Source: Fimihabitans intestinipullorum (lineage in GTDB: Bacteria; Bacillota_I; Bacilli_A; RF39; UBA660). Taken from it: DNA of 64,000 nucleotides. The notes beneath the pieces were generated by a model. The model was not told where the DNA came from. It saw only the letters and a list, made by a program, of their open reading frames with translations, and searched no databases. The translations under genes were made by a program, and so were the position numbers. Shown in pieces: positions 16,460-25,238 of the stretch. Numbering within the stretch: the first letter of the stretch is position 1; every line of letters begins with the position of its first letter. The stretch spans positions 62,001 through 126,000 of the forward strand of contig DVML01000025.1 of NCBI GenBank assembly GCA_018714965.1, given 5' to 3'.

Positions 16460-18505
16460 ATGGAAAAAGTGGTGAATCAACTTCGCGTTTTATTTGGAAA
16501 GGCGAAGATTAATTCAAAGTCATATATGAAGACGAATGTATTGTTTTTTACTTTTGTTATCACATCTGTATTAAATGCAAGTTTACTTAGATTTTTAACA
16601 GTAAAGAACTACTTCGATATAAAGCCTGTGATCGCCGATCTCGCTGTCGTTGTGATCGTTGGAGCCTTCGGATATTTTATCAAACCGAAAAATCAATTTA
16701 AGTATTATTTTGCTTGGTCGATCTTTTTTACGGCCCTTTGCATTATCAATTCAATGTACTATACAAACTACTTATCATTCGCCTCTCTTTCGTTACTTGC
16801 GACATCATTGCAAGTTGTCGACGTAGGGGATGCGGTTGTAAAAAATGTCATGGAATTAAAAGATTTTTGTTATCTCTGGCAAATTCTTGCCATGCTTTTA
16901 GTCAATAGTTCATTAAAGAAAAAGCAATATTATGATATGGTTGCAAAAGTAGAAGTAGGAAAGATTAGAGCACTCAATACATTGGTGTTTGGGCTTGTAT
17001 TGATCGGATTTTTTATCTCTACTTTGACAAGTGTAGATATTAGCCGTTTAGGAAAACAGTGGAATCGTGAATTTGTCGTTATGAAGTTTGGTATTTTTAC
17101 ATATCAAGTAAACGATGTCATCGCGAGTTTAAAACCGCAAATTAGTCCTTTGTTTGGGTATGATGAAAAGGCAAGAGAATTTAGAGAGTATTATGAAAAT
17201 CGAGATAATACGAAAAAGACGAATGAGTATACTGATATTTTCAAAGGGAAAAATCTTTTGATGATCCACGCAGAGAGTATGATGTCATATTTACTCGATA
17301 CGGAATTTAACGGAGTACAAGTAACTCCAAATCTGAAAAGATTGGCGAGCGAAGGAATGTATTTTTCTAACTTCTATGCGCAAGAGAGCGTAGGAACGAG
17401 TAGCGATAGTGAGTTTACGTTAAATACTTCACTGATGCCTGCTACGAACGGAACGGTATTCGTAAGTTATTGGGATCGCGAATATGTAACGATTCCAAAG
17501 TTATTGAAAGAACAAGGATACTATACGTTTAGTATGCATGGAAATAAGGGAAGTATGTGGAACCGTTCTGTTGTCCATACAAAGACATTTGGATATGATA
17601 AATTCTACAATTATAAAGATGACTTTAAGATTGATGAAACGATTGGACTAGGTCTTTCTGATAAATCGTTCTTTAGACAGGCTGTACCAAAAATTAAGAA
17701 GATAGAAGAAAAACATCAGAATTTCTACGGTACGATGATCATGCTTTCTAATCATACGCCATTTGACGATGTTGAACACATGGATACAACGTTAGATGTT
17801 ACGATGAAATATCAGAAAGTAAATGAAGAAACTGGAGAAACAGAAGAGGCAGTCGCACCATATATGGAAGGAACCATCTTAGGAAATTACTTTAAGTCAG
17901 CACATTATGCGGATGCTGCCATCGGACAGTTTATGGAAGATTTGGATAAAGCTGGTATTTTAGATAATACGGTTGTCGTTATCTATGGAGATCACGATTC
18001 CAAATTAAAGAAGAGTGAGTATGATAGATTCTATAATTACGATCCAGCAACGGACTCTATTAAATCAAAAGATGATCCAACATATAAAGAAGTTGACTTC
18101 TATCAATACGAATTAAATCGAAAAGTACCTCTCATTATCTGGTCGAAAGATAAAAAATTCGAAAAAGAAGTTACGGAGGTTATGGGAATGTACGATGTGC
18201 TTCCAACACTTGGAAACATGTTTGGTTTCTATAGTCCATATCAATTAGGACACGATATCTTCAGCGTGGACGAGAATGTTGTTATCTTTCCAGATGGAAA
18301 TTGGCTTACGAATAAGATGTATTACAACAGTCAAAAAGAAGAGGGAAAACCATTGACAAATGAACCAGTAAGTGTTGAATATATTCAAAAATATAATCAA
18401 TATACAGAAGAATTATTATCTGTTTCAGATTCTATTATCGTGTATGATTTAATTAAGAAGACAAATGAAACAGAGAAGTTGTTAGAACAATATCAACAAA
18501 ATTAA
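16460..18505 (+). CDS. ltaS: LTA synthase family glycerol-phosphate transferase (sulfatase fold)
   Basis: Polymerises or transfers glycerol-phosphate from phosphatidylglycerol on the outer face of the membrane. About five N-terminal helices (residues 25-190) are followed by an extracellular sulfatase-fold domain. Catalytic features are MIHAESM (metal-binding Glu), GTSSDSEF (nucleophilic Thr) and YGDHDSKL (Asp/His metal ligands), plus SMHGNKGSMWNR. 681 aa, slightly longer than a typical LtaS. The gene name is by family; primase or secondary synthase roles cannot be separated from sequence alone. The next gene, 9 nt downstream, is probably co-transcribed. Confidence 0.9.
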   Translation: MEKVVNQLRVLFGKAKINSKSYMKTNVLFFTFVITSVLNASLLRFLTVKNYFDIKPVIADLAVVVIVGAFGYFIKPKNQFKYYFAWSIFFTALCIINSMYYTNYLSFASLSLLATSLQVVDVGDAVVKNVMELKDFCYLWQILAMLLVNSSLKKKQYYDMVAKVEVGKIRALNTLVFGLVLIGFFISTLTSVDISRLGKQWNREFVVMKFGIFTYQVNDVIASLKPQISPLFGYDEKAREFREYYENRDNTKKTNEYTDIFKGKNLLMIHAESMMSYLLDTEFNGVQVTPNLKRLASEGMYFSNFYAQESVGTSSDSEFTLNTSLMPATNGTVFVSYWDREYVTIPKLLKEQGYYTFSMHGNKGSMWNRSVVHTKTFGYDKFYNYKDDFKIDETIGLGLSDKSFFRQAVPKIKKIEEKHQNFYGTMIMLSNHTPFDDVEHMDTTLDVTMKYQKVNEETGETEEAVAPYMEGTILGNYFKSAHYADAAIGQFMEDLDKAGILDNTVVVIYGDHDSKLKKSEYDRFYNYDPATDSIKSKDDPTYKEVDFYQYELNRKVPLIIWSKDKKFEKEVTEVMGMYDVLPTLGNMFGFYSPYQLGHDIFSVDENVVIFPDGNWLTNKMYYNSQKEEGKPLTNEPVSVEYIQKYNQYTEELLSVSDSIIVYDLIKKTNETEKLLEQYQQN

Positions 18506-18514
18506 GGGGAATGT

Positions 18515-19153
18515 ATGAAAAAGAAGAGAAAATTGAGTAAAAAGAAAATCACGAAATTCATTATTTTAATTGTTGTCATTGTTGCACTTTGTGTTGGAGT
18601 ATTCTTTGCAGCAAAGACTTTTCTAGGCGGAAAGAAAGAGAAGGAAGTAAAAGTTGTCGACAACATCGAAAAGTATGGGTATACATTAGATGAGAATGAG
18701 ACAAAGTATTATAAATCATTATTTGAAGATTTGAAAAAGGTGTTAAATGCAAATGAGGTCGACGAGGAAAAATATGCTTCTCTCGTTTCTCAATTGTTCT
18801 TGACGGATTTCTTCAATTTAGAAAATAAACTTTCAAAGAATGATGTAGGTGGTTTACAATTCGTATATACTGACTTTCAAGGAGATTTTCAAAATTATGC
18901 GAAAGATGGAGTGTATCAATATCTAGAGAATGATACATACGATGATCGTAAGCAGGAATTGCCAAAAGTAAGCGCAGTAGATATTGTCAATGTAGAACAG
19001 TCTACTTTTGAGTATCTCGATCAAGCAGATGAAAACGCATATGTCGTAGAAGCGAAGATCTCTTACGAAGAGGACATGGGATATCAATCGACAGCGACAC
19101 TTACTTTGATACACCGTGATCATAAGTTGGAAATTGCAAAGATGTCAAAATAA
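18515..19153 (+). CDS. Membrane-anchored hypothetical protein
   Basis: 212 aa. A strongly basic N-terminus (KKKRKLSKKKITKF), one helix at about residues 14-33, then an acidic extracytoplasmic domain of about 175 residues with no cysteine. It follows the LTA-synthase-like gene by 9 nt and precedes a terminator, so a cell-envelope role is plausible from context. No known family recognised. Confidence 0.7.
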   Translation: MKKKRKLSKKKITKFIILIVVIVALCVGVFFAAKTFLGGKKEKEVKVVDNIEKYGYTLDENETKYYKSLFEDLKKVLNANEVDEEKYASLVSQLFLTDFFNLENKLSKNDVGGLQFVYTDFQGDFQNYAKDGVYQYLENDTYDDRKQELPKVSAVDIVNVEQSTFEYLDQADENAYVVEAKISYEEDMGYQSTATLTLIHRDHKLEIAKMSK

Positions 19154-19181
19154 AAGTGGTAAGAAAGCTTACCGCTTTTTC
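19153..19181 (+). terminator. Terminator after gene 18515..19153
   Basis: Stem AAAGTGGTAAG / CTTACCGCTTT (one U-G) with a short loop, then TTTTTC. Confidence 0.85.
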
Positions 19182-19210
19182 TTGTCAAAGAATAGGAATG
19201 TTGATATAAT
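19182..19210 (+). promoter_or_regulatory. Promoter of the pilin-like operon
   Basis: TTGTCA (19182-19187), 17 bp, TATAAT (19205-19210). Confidence 0.7.
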
Positions 19211-19243
19211 AAATATAGTGAGAATAAACAAGAGGTGTGAGTT

Positions 19244-19546
19244 ATGGATTTAGTTATCGTTGTAATATTACTTTTATTAGTAGCATTTATTTATAAGAAA
19301 TTTAGTAGTTTTATTTACTTTTTTGGAATCTTAGATATTTTCTTTCGATTGACAGCTTTGATCAAATATCAACTGGATATTCCAGAGGTAACTCAATTTT
19401 TTAATAAGTATGTACCGGAATCATTATTGGGAATATTTCAGAAATATTCGACAGGGGTTTTCCAAGATATTTTGACTTGGGGATATATTATTGCAATGGG
19501 AGCGTTCTTATATTATGTGTTCCGTACGTTTTTGAAAAAGAAATAG
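19244..19546 (+). CDS. Small membrane protein, unknown
   Basis: 100 aa with an N-terminal membrane helix (residues 3-17), an amphipathic hydrophobic stretch near 22-40 and a C-terminal helix (about 77-95) followed by KKK. GAGGTGTG precedes the ATG. It lies 9 nt upstream of the pilin-like gene in the same transcript. No family recognised; a role in assembling or anchoring the pilin-like protein is only a guess from position. Confidence 0.65.
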   Translation: MDLVIVVILLLLVAFIYKKFSSFIYFFGILDIFFRLTALIKYQLDIPEVTQFFNKYVPESLLGIFQKYSTGVFQDILTWGYIIAMGAFLYYVFRTFLKKK

Positions 19547-19555
19547 GAGATTGTT

Positions 19556-20188
19556 ATGAAAGAGAGAAGAAATGGTTTTACATTGATCGAACTTTTAGTT
19601 GTTATTATCATACTAGCAGCAGTTAGTTTACTATTAGTACCGACTGTTCTCGATGCGATCGATACGTTTAAAGGTAATTCGTATGAGGATCAAATTAAGA
19701 TTATTGAAACAGCAGCTCAAACCTGGGGAACAGACCATTTGTATGCATTAGAATTCTACGAAGGTGATACGGCGACGATTACATTAGGACAATTAAAGGG
19801 AGAAGGATATCTCGATTATAAGTTCCTCGACCCTACGACGAAGAAAAATTTCCCGGACGATATGACGATTACGGTAACGAAAAAAGGAAAGAAGTTAAGA
19901 TTTCACGTCAATTCTGATACTGGAACAACTACAAAATATAGTGGAGATGATCAACCTCGTTTAACGTTGCGTGGAGATGTCGTTCAATATGTTGAATTAG
20001 GTGATACATATGTAGATCCTGGGGTAGACAAAAAGAATACGACAAAGACTCCAGAGATTACTTATGCTAAAAACGGAAGTCCTGTATCTGCAATCAATAC
20101 AGTGCAAGCGGGGACGTATACAATTACATATAAAGTAAGTAATGATAATACATCGACAACGATTATGAGAACAGTAATTGTAAAGTAA
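19556..20188 (+). CDS. Type IV pilin-like (prepilin) protein with C-terminal Ig-like domain
   Basis: 210 aa. The N-terminus (RRNGFTLIELLVVIIILA) is a class III prepilin signal: basic leader, Gly/Phe cleavage site, Glu at +5 and a hydrophobic helix. Residues 45-115 form a pseudopilin-like body. Residues 130-210 resemble the DUF5011-type Ig-like fold found on Gram-positive surface proteins (VELGDTYVDPGVD, then AGTYTITYKVSND and TVIV). No prepilin peptidase, assembly ATPase or platform protein is in the window, so the assembly machinery must be elsewhere or the protein acts alone. The domain split is inferred from motifs. Confidence 0.85.
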   Translation: MKERRNGFTLIELLVVIIILAAVSLLLVPTVLDAIDTFKGNSYEDQIKIIETAAQTWGTDHLYALEFYEGDTATITLGQLKGEGYLDYKFLDPTTKKNFPDDMTITVTKKGKKLRFHVNSDTGTTTKYSGDDQPRLTLRGDVVQYVELGDTYVDPGVDKKNTTKTPEITYAKNGSPVSAINTVQAGTYTITYKVSNDNTSTTIMRTVIVK

Positions 20189-20217
20189 AAAGTGTTTTGA
20201 TAGACACTTTTTATTTT
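20187..20217 (+). terminator. Terminator after the pilin-like gene
   Basis: Stem AAAAAGTGT / ACACTTTTT followed by TATTTTA. Confidence 0.8.
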
Positions 20218-20247
20218 ATGAAAGACTATACATCGAACGCATGTTTG

Positions 20248-20256
20248 TGATATAAT
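20248..20256 (+). promoter_or_regulatory. Extended -10 promoter for ruvAB-miaA
   Basis: TGATATAAT (TGn plus perfect TATAAT at 20251-20256) with no good -35 at 17 bp; the extended -10 may compensate. Confidence 0.5.
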
Positions 20257-20271
20257 GGATACGGTGATAAT

Positions 20272-20829
20272 ATGTACGCATATATAAAAGGAAATGTAAC
20301 AGAAATAGGAAATAATTATATTGTCGTAGATAATCAAGGAATTGGATATTTGATTTATACGGCAAATCCATATAGTTTCCATATTGGAGAAACGTACACC
20401 GTATATGTGTATCAACATATTAGAGAAGATGAAAATACACTTTACGGATTTCAAACATTAGAGGATAAAGAATTGTTTTTAAGATTGATCGATGTTAAAG
20501 GTTTGGGGTGTAAGATGGCACTTCCAATGTTTGCAACTGGATCGAAAGATGGTATTATCGATGCAATCGAAAGAGAAAATGTACTTTACTTGAAGAAATT
20601 TCCAAAGATAGGAGATAAGGTGGCACGACAAATCATCTTAGATTTAAAGGGAAAACTAATATCAGCAGAAAATACGAGTGTCACTTCTGCAAGTAATCAA
20701 GAGTTGATTGAGGTATTAAAAGGTTTAGGATACAAGCAGGCAGATATTACGAAAATACTACCTAAGATCGATGCGACGAAAACGATTGAGGATCAGATTA
20801 AAGATGCATTGAAACTCATGCTAAAATAG
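20272..20829 (+). CDS. ruvA: Holliday junction branch migration protein RuvA
   Basis: RuvA binds Holliday junctions and loads RuvB. 185 aa: an N-terminal OB fold (MYAYIKGNVTEI, GIGYLIY), a central helix-hairpin-helix region (LRLIDVKGLGCKMAL and LKKFPKIGDKVARQIILDLKGKL) and a C-terminal RuvB-contacting domain from about residue 140. It starts the ruvA-ruvB-miaA run, all closely spaced and on one strand. Confidence 0.97.
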   Translation: MYAYIKGNVTEIGNNYIVVDNQGIGYLIYTANPYSFHIGETYTVYVYQHIREDENTLYGFQTLEDKELFLRLIDVKGLGCKMALPMFATGSKDGIIDAIERENVLYLKKFPKIGDKVARQIILDLKGKLISAENTSVTSASNQELIEVLKGLGYKQADITKILPKIDATKTIEDQIKDALKLMLK

Positions 20830-20845
20830 AAATAGGGGTGATATT

Positions 20846-21850
20846 GTGGACGAGAGAATTATAACGAATCACGAATTAGAAGAAGATCAATTTGAAGCGA
20901 CCATTCGCCCGGATAGTATTGATGAGTATATTGGTCAGTCGGAGGTAAAGGAAAACTTAGAGATTTTTATCGAAGCTGCCAAGATGCGTCATGAACCTTT
21001 GGATCACGTTTTACTATACGGTCCACCAGGGCTAGGGAAAACGACACTCGCTTACATCATAGCAAATGAACTAGGTAGTAATTTAAAGACGGCAAGCGGT
21101 CCATCGATTGAAAAGAGTGGGGATCTAGCAGCGATTTTATCGACTCTAGAAGCTGGAGATGTACTTTTTATCGATGAAATTCATCGTATGCCACGTTACA
21201 TAGAAGAGATCTTATATCCGGCGATGGAAGATTTTACTCTCGATATTATCGTTGGAAGTGACTCTAGTAGTCGTAATATTAAAATTGATTTACCACCGTT
21301 TACTTTAGTCGGGGCAACGACGAGAGCGGGAGATTTAACTGGACCTCTCCGCGATCGTTTTGGAATTGTAAACAAATTGAATTATTATACTGTAGAAGAG
21401 CTTACTAAGATCGTTTGTCGTAGTTCTCGTGTATTAAAGTGTGAAATTGACGAAGAAGCAGCGGTAGAACTTGCAAAACGTAGTAGAGGGACACCACGTA
21501 TAGCGAACCGTCTATTAAAAAGAGTAAGAGATTATGCATTAGTAAAAGGAAACGGAAGAATCGATCTCGATATTACCCGTTATGCATTAGATAAGTTAAA
21601 AGTGGATGATGGTGGGTTAGATGATACCGATTATCATTTATTAAAATCTATGATTGAGAAATTTAATGGAGGTCCTGTAGGAATCGAAGCACTTGCATCA
21701 TCGATAGGAGAAGAGGCAACGACGATTGAGGATGTATATGAACCATACTTGTTACAGATGGGATATATGAAACGAACTCCACGAGGAAGAGTTGTCACAA
21801 AAAAGGCGTATGAACATTTAAAAATAGATTATCAAGAGAAGATGTTTTAG
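20846..21850 (+). CDS. ruvB: Holliday junction helicase RuvB
   Basis: An AAA+ motor for branch migration. 334 aa with Walker A GPPGLGKTT, Walker B FIDEIHR, sensor LVGATTRAG and arginine finger GPLRDRFG; the C-terminal winged helix includes LQMGYMKRTPRGRV. It starts at GTG 20846 after AGGGGTGAT. It follows ruvA by 16 nt. Confidence 0.98.
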   Translation: MDERIITNHELEEDQFEATIRPDSIDEYIGQSEVKENLEIFIEAAKMRHEPLDHVLLYGPPGLGKTTLAYIIANELGSNLKTASGPSIEKSGDLAAILSTLEAGDVLFIDEIHRMPRYIEEILYPAMEDFTLDIIVGSDSSSRNIKIDLPPFTLVGATTRAGDLTGPLRDRFGIVNKLNYYTVEELTKIVCRSSRVLKCEIDEEAAVELAKRSRGTPRIANRLLKRVRDYALVKGNGRIDLDITRYALDKLKVDDGGLDDTDYHLLKSMIEKFNGGPVGIEALASSIGEEATTIEDVYEPYLLQMGYMKRTPRGRVVTKKAYEHLKIDYQEKMF

Positions 21851-21857
21851 GTGAATT

Positions 21858-22745
21858 ATGAAAAAGGTAATTGTGATTGTAGGACCAACTGGTGTTGGTA
21901 AGACAAAGATGAGTATCGAACTAGCTAAAAAGTTTGATGGAGAAGTAATCAATGCTGATAGTACGCAAGTATATCGTGATTTAGACATTGCAACAGCAAA
22001 GGTAACAGAAGATGAAAAAGAGGAAGTTCCACATCATTTGTTAGATATTAAGAATATTGATGAGGATTATACGGTGTATCACTATCAACAAGATGCAAGA
22101 AAGATAATCGATGATATTTTATCGAGAGGAAAAACACCGATCATGGTAGGTGGAACAGGTCTTTATATCAAGGCAGCTCTCTATGATTATCAGTTTTCAG
22201 AAGAATCGCAAAACGAGGTTGATTATGAACAATTTGACGATGAAACGCTCTATCGTAAGTTGTTAGAAGTGGATCCTGAAACAGAGATCCATCCAAACAA
22301 TCGTAAGAGAATCATACGTGCTCTTCAATATTATGAGGTTCATAAGGAACCGATGTCGATGAAAGAAAAAACTGAAAGAATTTTAATTCCTCACGTAATG
22401 ATTGGACTTACAACGAATCGAGAACGTCTATACGATAGAATTAACGAGAGAGTTGACGAAATGATTGAGGATGGCCTTTTAAACGAGGCAAAGAAGATAT
22501 ATGATACCAAAATACGTTCGAAAGCAGTTATGACACCGATTGGATACAAAGAGTTGTTTCCGTATTTTGATGGAACACAATCGCTAGAGGAATGTATTTC
22601 TTTGATGAAACAGAGAAGTCGTCACTATGCGAAGCGTCAATATACATGGTTTCGCAATCAGATGAAAGTGCATTGGTTCGATGTCGATTTTGACCATTTC
22701 GAACGAACGGTGGAGGAAGTAGAACGATATATTAAGGCACAATAA
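21858..22745 (+). CDS. miaA: tRNA dimethylallyltransferase
   Basis: Prenylates A37 of tRNAs that read UNN codons. 295 aa with P-loop GPTGVGKTKMS, the DSTQVYRDLDIATAKV substrate segment, VPHHLLDI, GGTGLYIKA and the C-terminal RHYAKRQYTWFRNQ. It follows ruvB by 7 nt and converges on the transglutaminase-like gene through a shared terminator. Confidence 0.96.
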   Translation: MKKVIVIVGPTGVGKTKMSIELAKKFDGEVINADSTQVYRDLDIATAKVTEDEKEEVPHHLLDIKNIDEDYTVYHYQQDARKIIDDILSRGKTPIMVGGTGLYIKAALYDYQFSEESQNEVDYEQFDDETLYRKLLEVDPETEIHPNNRKRIIRALQYYEVHKEPMSMKEKTERILIPHVMIGLTTNRERLYDRINERVDEMIEDGLLNEAKKIYDTKIRSKAVMTPIGYKELFPYFDGTQSLEECISLMKQRSRHYAKRQYTWFRNQMKVHWFDVDFDHFERTVEEVERYIKAQ

Positions 22746-22769
22746 AAAGCAACGATTGTTGCTTTTTTT
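22744..22769. terminator. Bidirectional terminator between miaA and gene 22768..23697
   Basis: Ten-bp stem AAAAAGCAAC / GTTGCTTTTT with a GATT loop, flanked by A's and T's, so it works on both strands. Confidence 0.9.
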
Positions 22770-23697
22770 AGTTGTAAGTTGCTTCTACATATATTTCCGG
22801 ATCGAAATTGTGGTATACGTTATCTTTTTGTTGGAGATCTTTCGTCGTGATTAAAAAGAAATTATGTAAGAGTAAGTTTTGTCCAGTATCGACGACTGGA
22901 TCGTCCCATGTAAGATCTAGATGAAGCCAACTATTATCTAAGTAGACTAAGTTCCAAACATGTTCATCATTTGCAATTTTCATATTAGGAATCCCGATCT
23001 TCGTTAGAAAGATTGCCATCGTATCACTATATCCACCACATAAACTTAAATGTTGAAATAATGTACCATAGGCAAAGTGAGACAGACTACCTTTATCGGT
23101 TTGTAATCCGTTCTTTATAGAAGCAGCAGCGTTTTTATCATACACAGTTGTATTGATGATGTAATCGTGAAATGCTAGTATTTTTTCTCTCGGCGTCATT
23201 TGATCTGTAATGATTTCATTCATAATGCGATCGATTTCTTGATCTACTTTTTCTCGCTGTTCTGTCGAATATAGTTTGTCGATTTTTACATTGACTCTAC
23301 CAAAGGAATTCATATTGACTGCAATTTTGTTATAGCTATTGTAAGGATGAACAAAATTGTTTAAATTCGATAAAACCAGTTGATTTTCTGTAATCTGTTT
23401 TGTATCCTCGATACATGTTTTATAAGTACTAGGACAGAAGAAAGTATATTCTTCAAATCCTCCATTTAAAATAGTATAAAATAGATTAAATAGTTCTTCT
23501 TTATTTTGTGGTTCTTTTTGTGGTACTTCTTTTACGAATTGAAATTCTGTTTTGACTTCATATTGATTTGGAGTTTGAATTGCCATTTCTTGTTTATAAA
23601 TTGTATTTTTTAATACGAATGTCGTAAAGTCTTGATTCGTAAATAAAATTGCTAAAACAATGACAATTACCGTAATCGATGTGAGTATTTTTTTCAT
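22768..23697 (-). CDS. Membrane-anchored transglutaminase-like protein
   Basis: 309 aa with an N-terminal signal anchor (residues 5-22). The C-terminal half is a transglutaminase-like papain fold with a complete triad: Cys in LCGGYSDTM, His in NDEHVWNLV and Asp in HLDLTWDDP. In bacteria this fold is usually a protease or a cell-wall or peptide-modifying enzyme rather than a cross-linker. The start at 23697 (MKKILTS) is chosen for the AGGTGAT site before it. The substrate cannot be told. It is downstream of rpsT on the same strand but separated by a hairpin. Confidence 0.82.
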   Translation of the reverse strand: MKKILTSITVIVIVLAILFTNQDFTTFVLKNTIYKQEMAIQTPNQYEVKTEFQFVKEVPQKEPQNKEELFNLFYTILNGGFEEYTFFCPSTYKTCIEDTKQITENQLVLSNLNNFVHPYNSYNKIAVNMNSFGRVNVKIDKLYSTEQREKVDQEIDRIMNEIITDQMTPREKILAFHDYIINTTVYDKNAAASIKNGLQTDKGSLSHFAYGTLFQHLSLCGGYSDTMAIFLTKIGIPNMKIANDEHVWNLVYLDNSWLHLDLTWDDPVVDTGQNLLLHNFFLITTKDLQQKDNVYHNFDPEIYVEATYN

Positions 23698-23740
23698 AGC
23701 ATCACCTAGTATCATTATATCATAGAAAGAATAAAAAAAA

Positions 23741-23756
23741 GAAGTAAAATTACTTC
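23741..23756 (-). terminator. Terminator after rpsT
   Basis: On the minus strand, GAAGTA / TACTTC with a 4-nt loop is followed by a run of eight T's. The stem is short but the T-run is long. Confidence 0.65.
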
Positions 23757-24013
23757 ATTTCATTTACCTTATTTGTAAGGCGTGATTTGTTACGTGCAAC
23801 ATAGTTCTTAGATACTACTCCTTTAGCAGCAGCTTTATCGATTGTTTTAATAGCAGTTTTTAAGTTTGTTGCAGCTTGTTCTTTATCGTTAGCAGCAACT
23901 GCTTTTTCTACTTTTTTCATAGCAGTTTTCATTGTTGCTTCATAATTATTGTTTTCTACAGTTCTTTTTTTGTTTACTTTTACCATTTTTTTGGCATTTT
24001 TCATGTTTGGCAT
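23750..24013 (-). CDS. rpsT: 30S ribosomal protein S20
   Basis: 87 aa, Lys- and Ala-rich helical bundle: MPNMKNAKKMVKVNKKR start, then MKTAMKKVEKAV, LKTAIKTIDKAAAKGVV and the NKSRLTNKV end, all typical of S20. A CTTGGAGGTGAAACG ribosome site precedes the ATG. On the minus strand TTGCTT and TAAAAT with a 17-bp spacer lie upstream near 24045-24075. It diverges from gpr as in Bacillus. Confidence 0.95.
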   Translation of the reverse strand: MPNMKNAKKMVKVNKKRTVENNNYEATMKTAMKKVEKAVAANDKEQAATNLKTAIKTIDKAAAKGVVSKNYVARNKSRLTNKVNEMK

Positions 24014-24089
24014 CGTTTCACCTCCAAGTCACTCAATATAAACATTTTAACAAATTTCCTATAAAAAAGCAATAAAAACAGTGTTTTTT

Positions 24090-24099
24090 GGTAAAAATA
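24090..24099 (+). promoter_or_regulatory. Candidate forespore (sigma-F/sigma-G type) -10 element of gpr
   Basis: GGTAAAAATA fits the Bacillus sigma-F -10 pattern GGNNANAHTR. An imperfect -35 (CAATA) lies 15 bp upstream. gpr is forespore-expressed in Bacillus, so the position is sensible, but one short match is weak evidence. Confidence 0.35.
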
Positions 24100-24115
24100 T
24101 GAAAGAGGTGAGAAA

Positions 24116-25156
24116 ATGAGTCACGAGATAGATTTAGGAAAATACCAAATTCGCACTGATTTAGCTGTAGAAGCAATCGGACAAGTAAAGGAAAAAGATA
24201 AAGAAAAAGTTGAGAGCAAGATAGAAGAAATCGATGGAATTACTGTGACTGACGTTGTGATTCGCGATGATGGTGGGAAGGAAATCGGAAAGAAAGACGG
24301 GAGATATATTACGGTAGAATTCGAAGATATTACAGATCATGACAACCGTAAAAAAGTAGAGTCCATCGTCGTCGAGCAATTGAAAAAATTAATCTCTGAT
24401 ATCCATATGGAACAGAATCAAAGTTGTGTCGTGATTGGACTTGGAAATTCTTCTTCGACTCCAGATGCACTGGGACCTATGGTTGCGAGTCGAGTTCTCG
24501 TTACCAACCATTTATGCGAATATGGAGAAGTAGAAGATGGATTTCGTCCAGTAGCAACTTTTACTCCCGGTGTGATGGGACAGACAGGAATCGAGACGAT
24601 GGACTTAATTCGTGGGCTTGTAGGGGAGATTCATCCGGATTTTATGATCGTTGTAGATGCTCTTGCAAGTCAGAGTGTTAACAGGGTGAATCGAACAATT
24701 CAGATGACCGATACAGGAATCCATCCAGGAAGTGGAGTTGGAAATCATAGAAAAGAAATCAGCAAAGAAACACTAGGAATTCCTGTGATTGCGATCGGTG
24801 TACCAACTGTCGTCGATGCCGTTACAATCGTAAGTGATACGATTCATTATATACAAAAGCACTTTTCTTATATGAAGAAACATTATTCTGATCCTAGTCA
24901 TTTGTTAACACCACTTGTTTATATAGATCCATCGAAAGAAACAGAAGAGATGAGCAAAAAGGAAAAGGAAGATTTATTTGGAATGTTAGGAACTCTATCC
25001 TCTGCAGAGATGAAACAATTGATATTCGAAGTATTAACACCGATTGGATATAATTTGATTGTTACACCTAAAGAAGTAGACTTTGTCATGGATGGTCTTA
25101 CCGAAGTAATTCGAACATCGATCGACCATGCATTACATCAAAAAGTGACAGAATAA
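24116..25156 (+). CDS. gpr: Germination protease GPR
   Basis: A spore protease that degrades small acid-soluble proteins during germination; made as a zymogen in the forespore. 346 aa. The N-terminus carries the self-processing region around KYQIRTDLAVEA, followed by LGNSSSTPDALGP, the family motif TFTPGVMGQTGIET and VDALASQSVNRVNRTIQ. The order rpsT-gpr-spoIIP-lepA matches Bacillus. Its presence strongly implies an endospore-forming host. Confidence 0.96.
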   Translation: MSHEIDLGKYQIRTDLAVEAIGQVKEKDKEKVESKIEEIDGITVTDVVIRDDGGKEIGKKDGRYITVEFEDITDHDNRKKVESIVVEQLKKLISDIHMEQNQSCVVIGLGNSSSTPDALGPMVASRVLVTNHLCEYGEVEDGFRPVATFTPGVMGQTGIETMDLIRGLVGEIHPDFMIVVDALASQSVNRVNRTIQMTDTGIHPGSGVGNHRKEISKETLGIPVIAIGVPTVVDAVTIVSDTIHYIQKHFSYMKKHYSDPSHLLTPLVYIDPSKETEEMSKKEKEDLFGMLGTLSSAEMKQLIFEVLTPIGYNLIVTPKEVDFVMDGLTEVIRTSIDHALHQKVTE

Positions 25157-25192
25157 GCGATCTCTTGAGGTTCATTTCGACAGAATGAAACA

Positions 25193-25221
25193 ACATAAAC
25201 CTGTATCATCTATCATAGAAT
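25193..25221 (+). promoter_or_regulatory. Candidate sigma-E-type promoter of spoIIP
   Basis: ACATAAA (25193-25199), 14 bp, CATAGAAT (25214-25221); the -10 differs from CATACAAT at one base, the -35 is partial. The -10 lies within a small inverted repeat, CTATCAT-AGA-ATGATAG (25210-25226), just before the ribosome site. Confidence 0.4.
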
Positions 25222-25238
25222 GATAGGGGAGGTGTTGT

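Noticed and set aside
25157..25238. Terminator after gpr
   Set aside because: There are small inverted repeats but no T-run; the 25210-25226 repeat sits against the spoIIP ribosome site and is better read as a regulatory feature.
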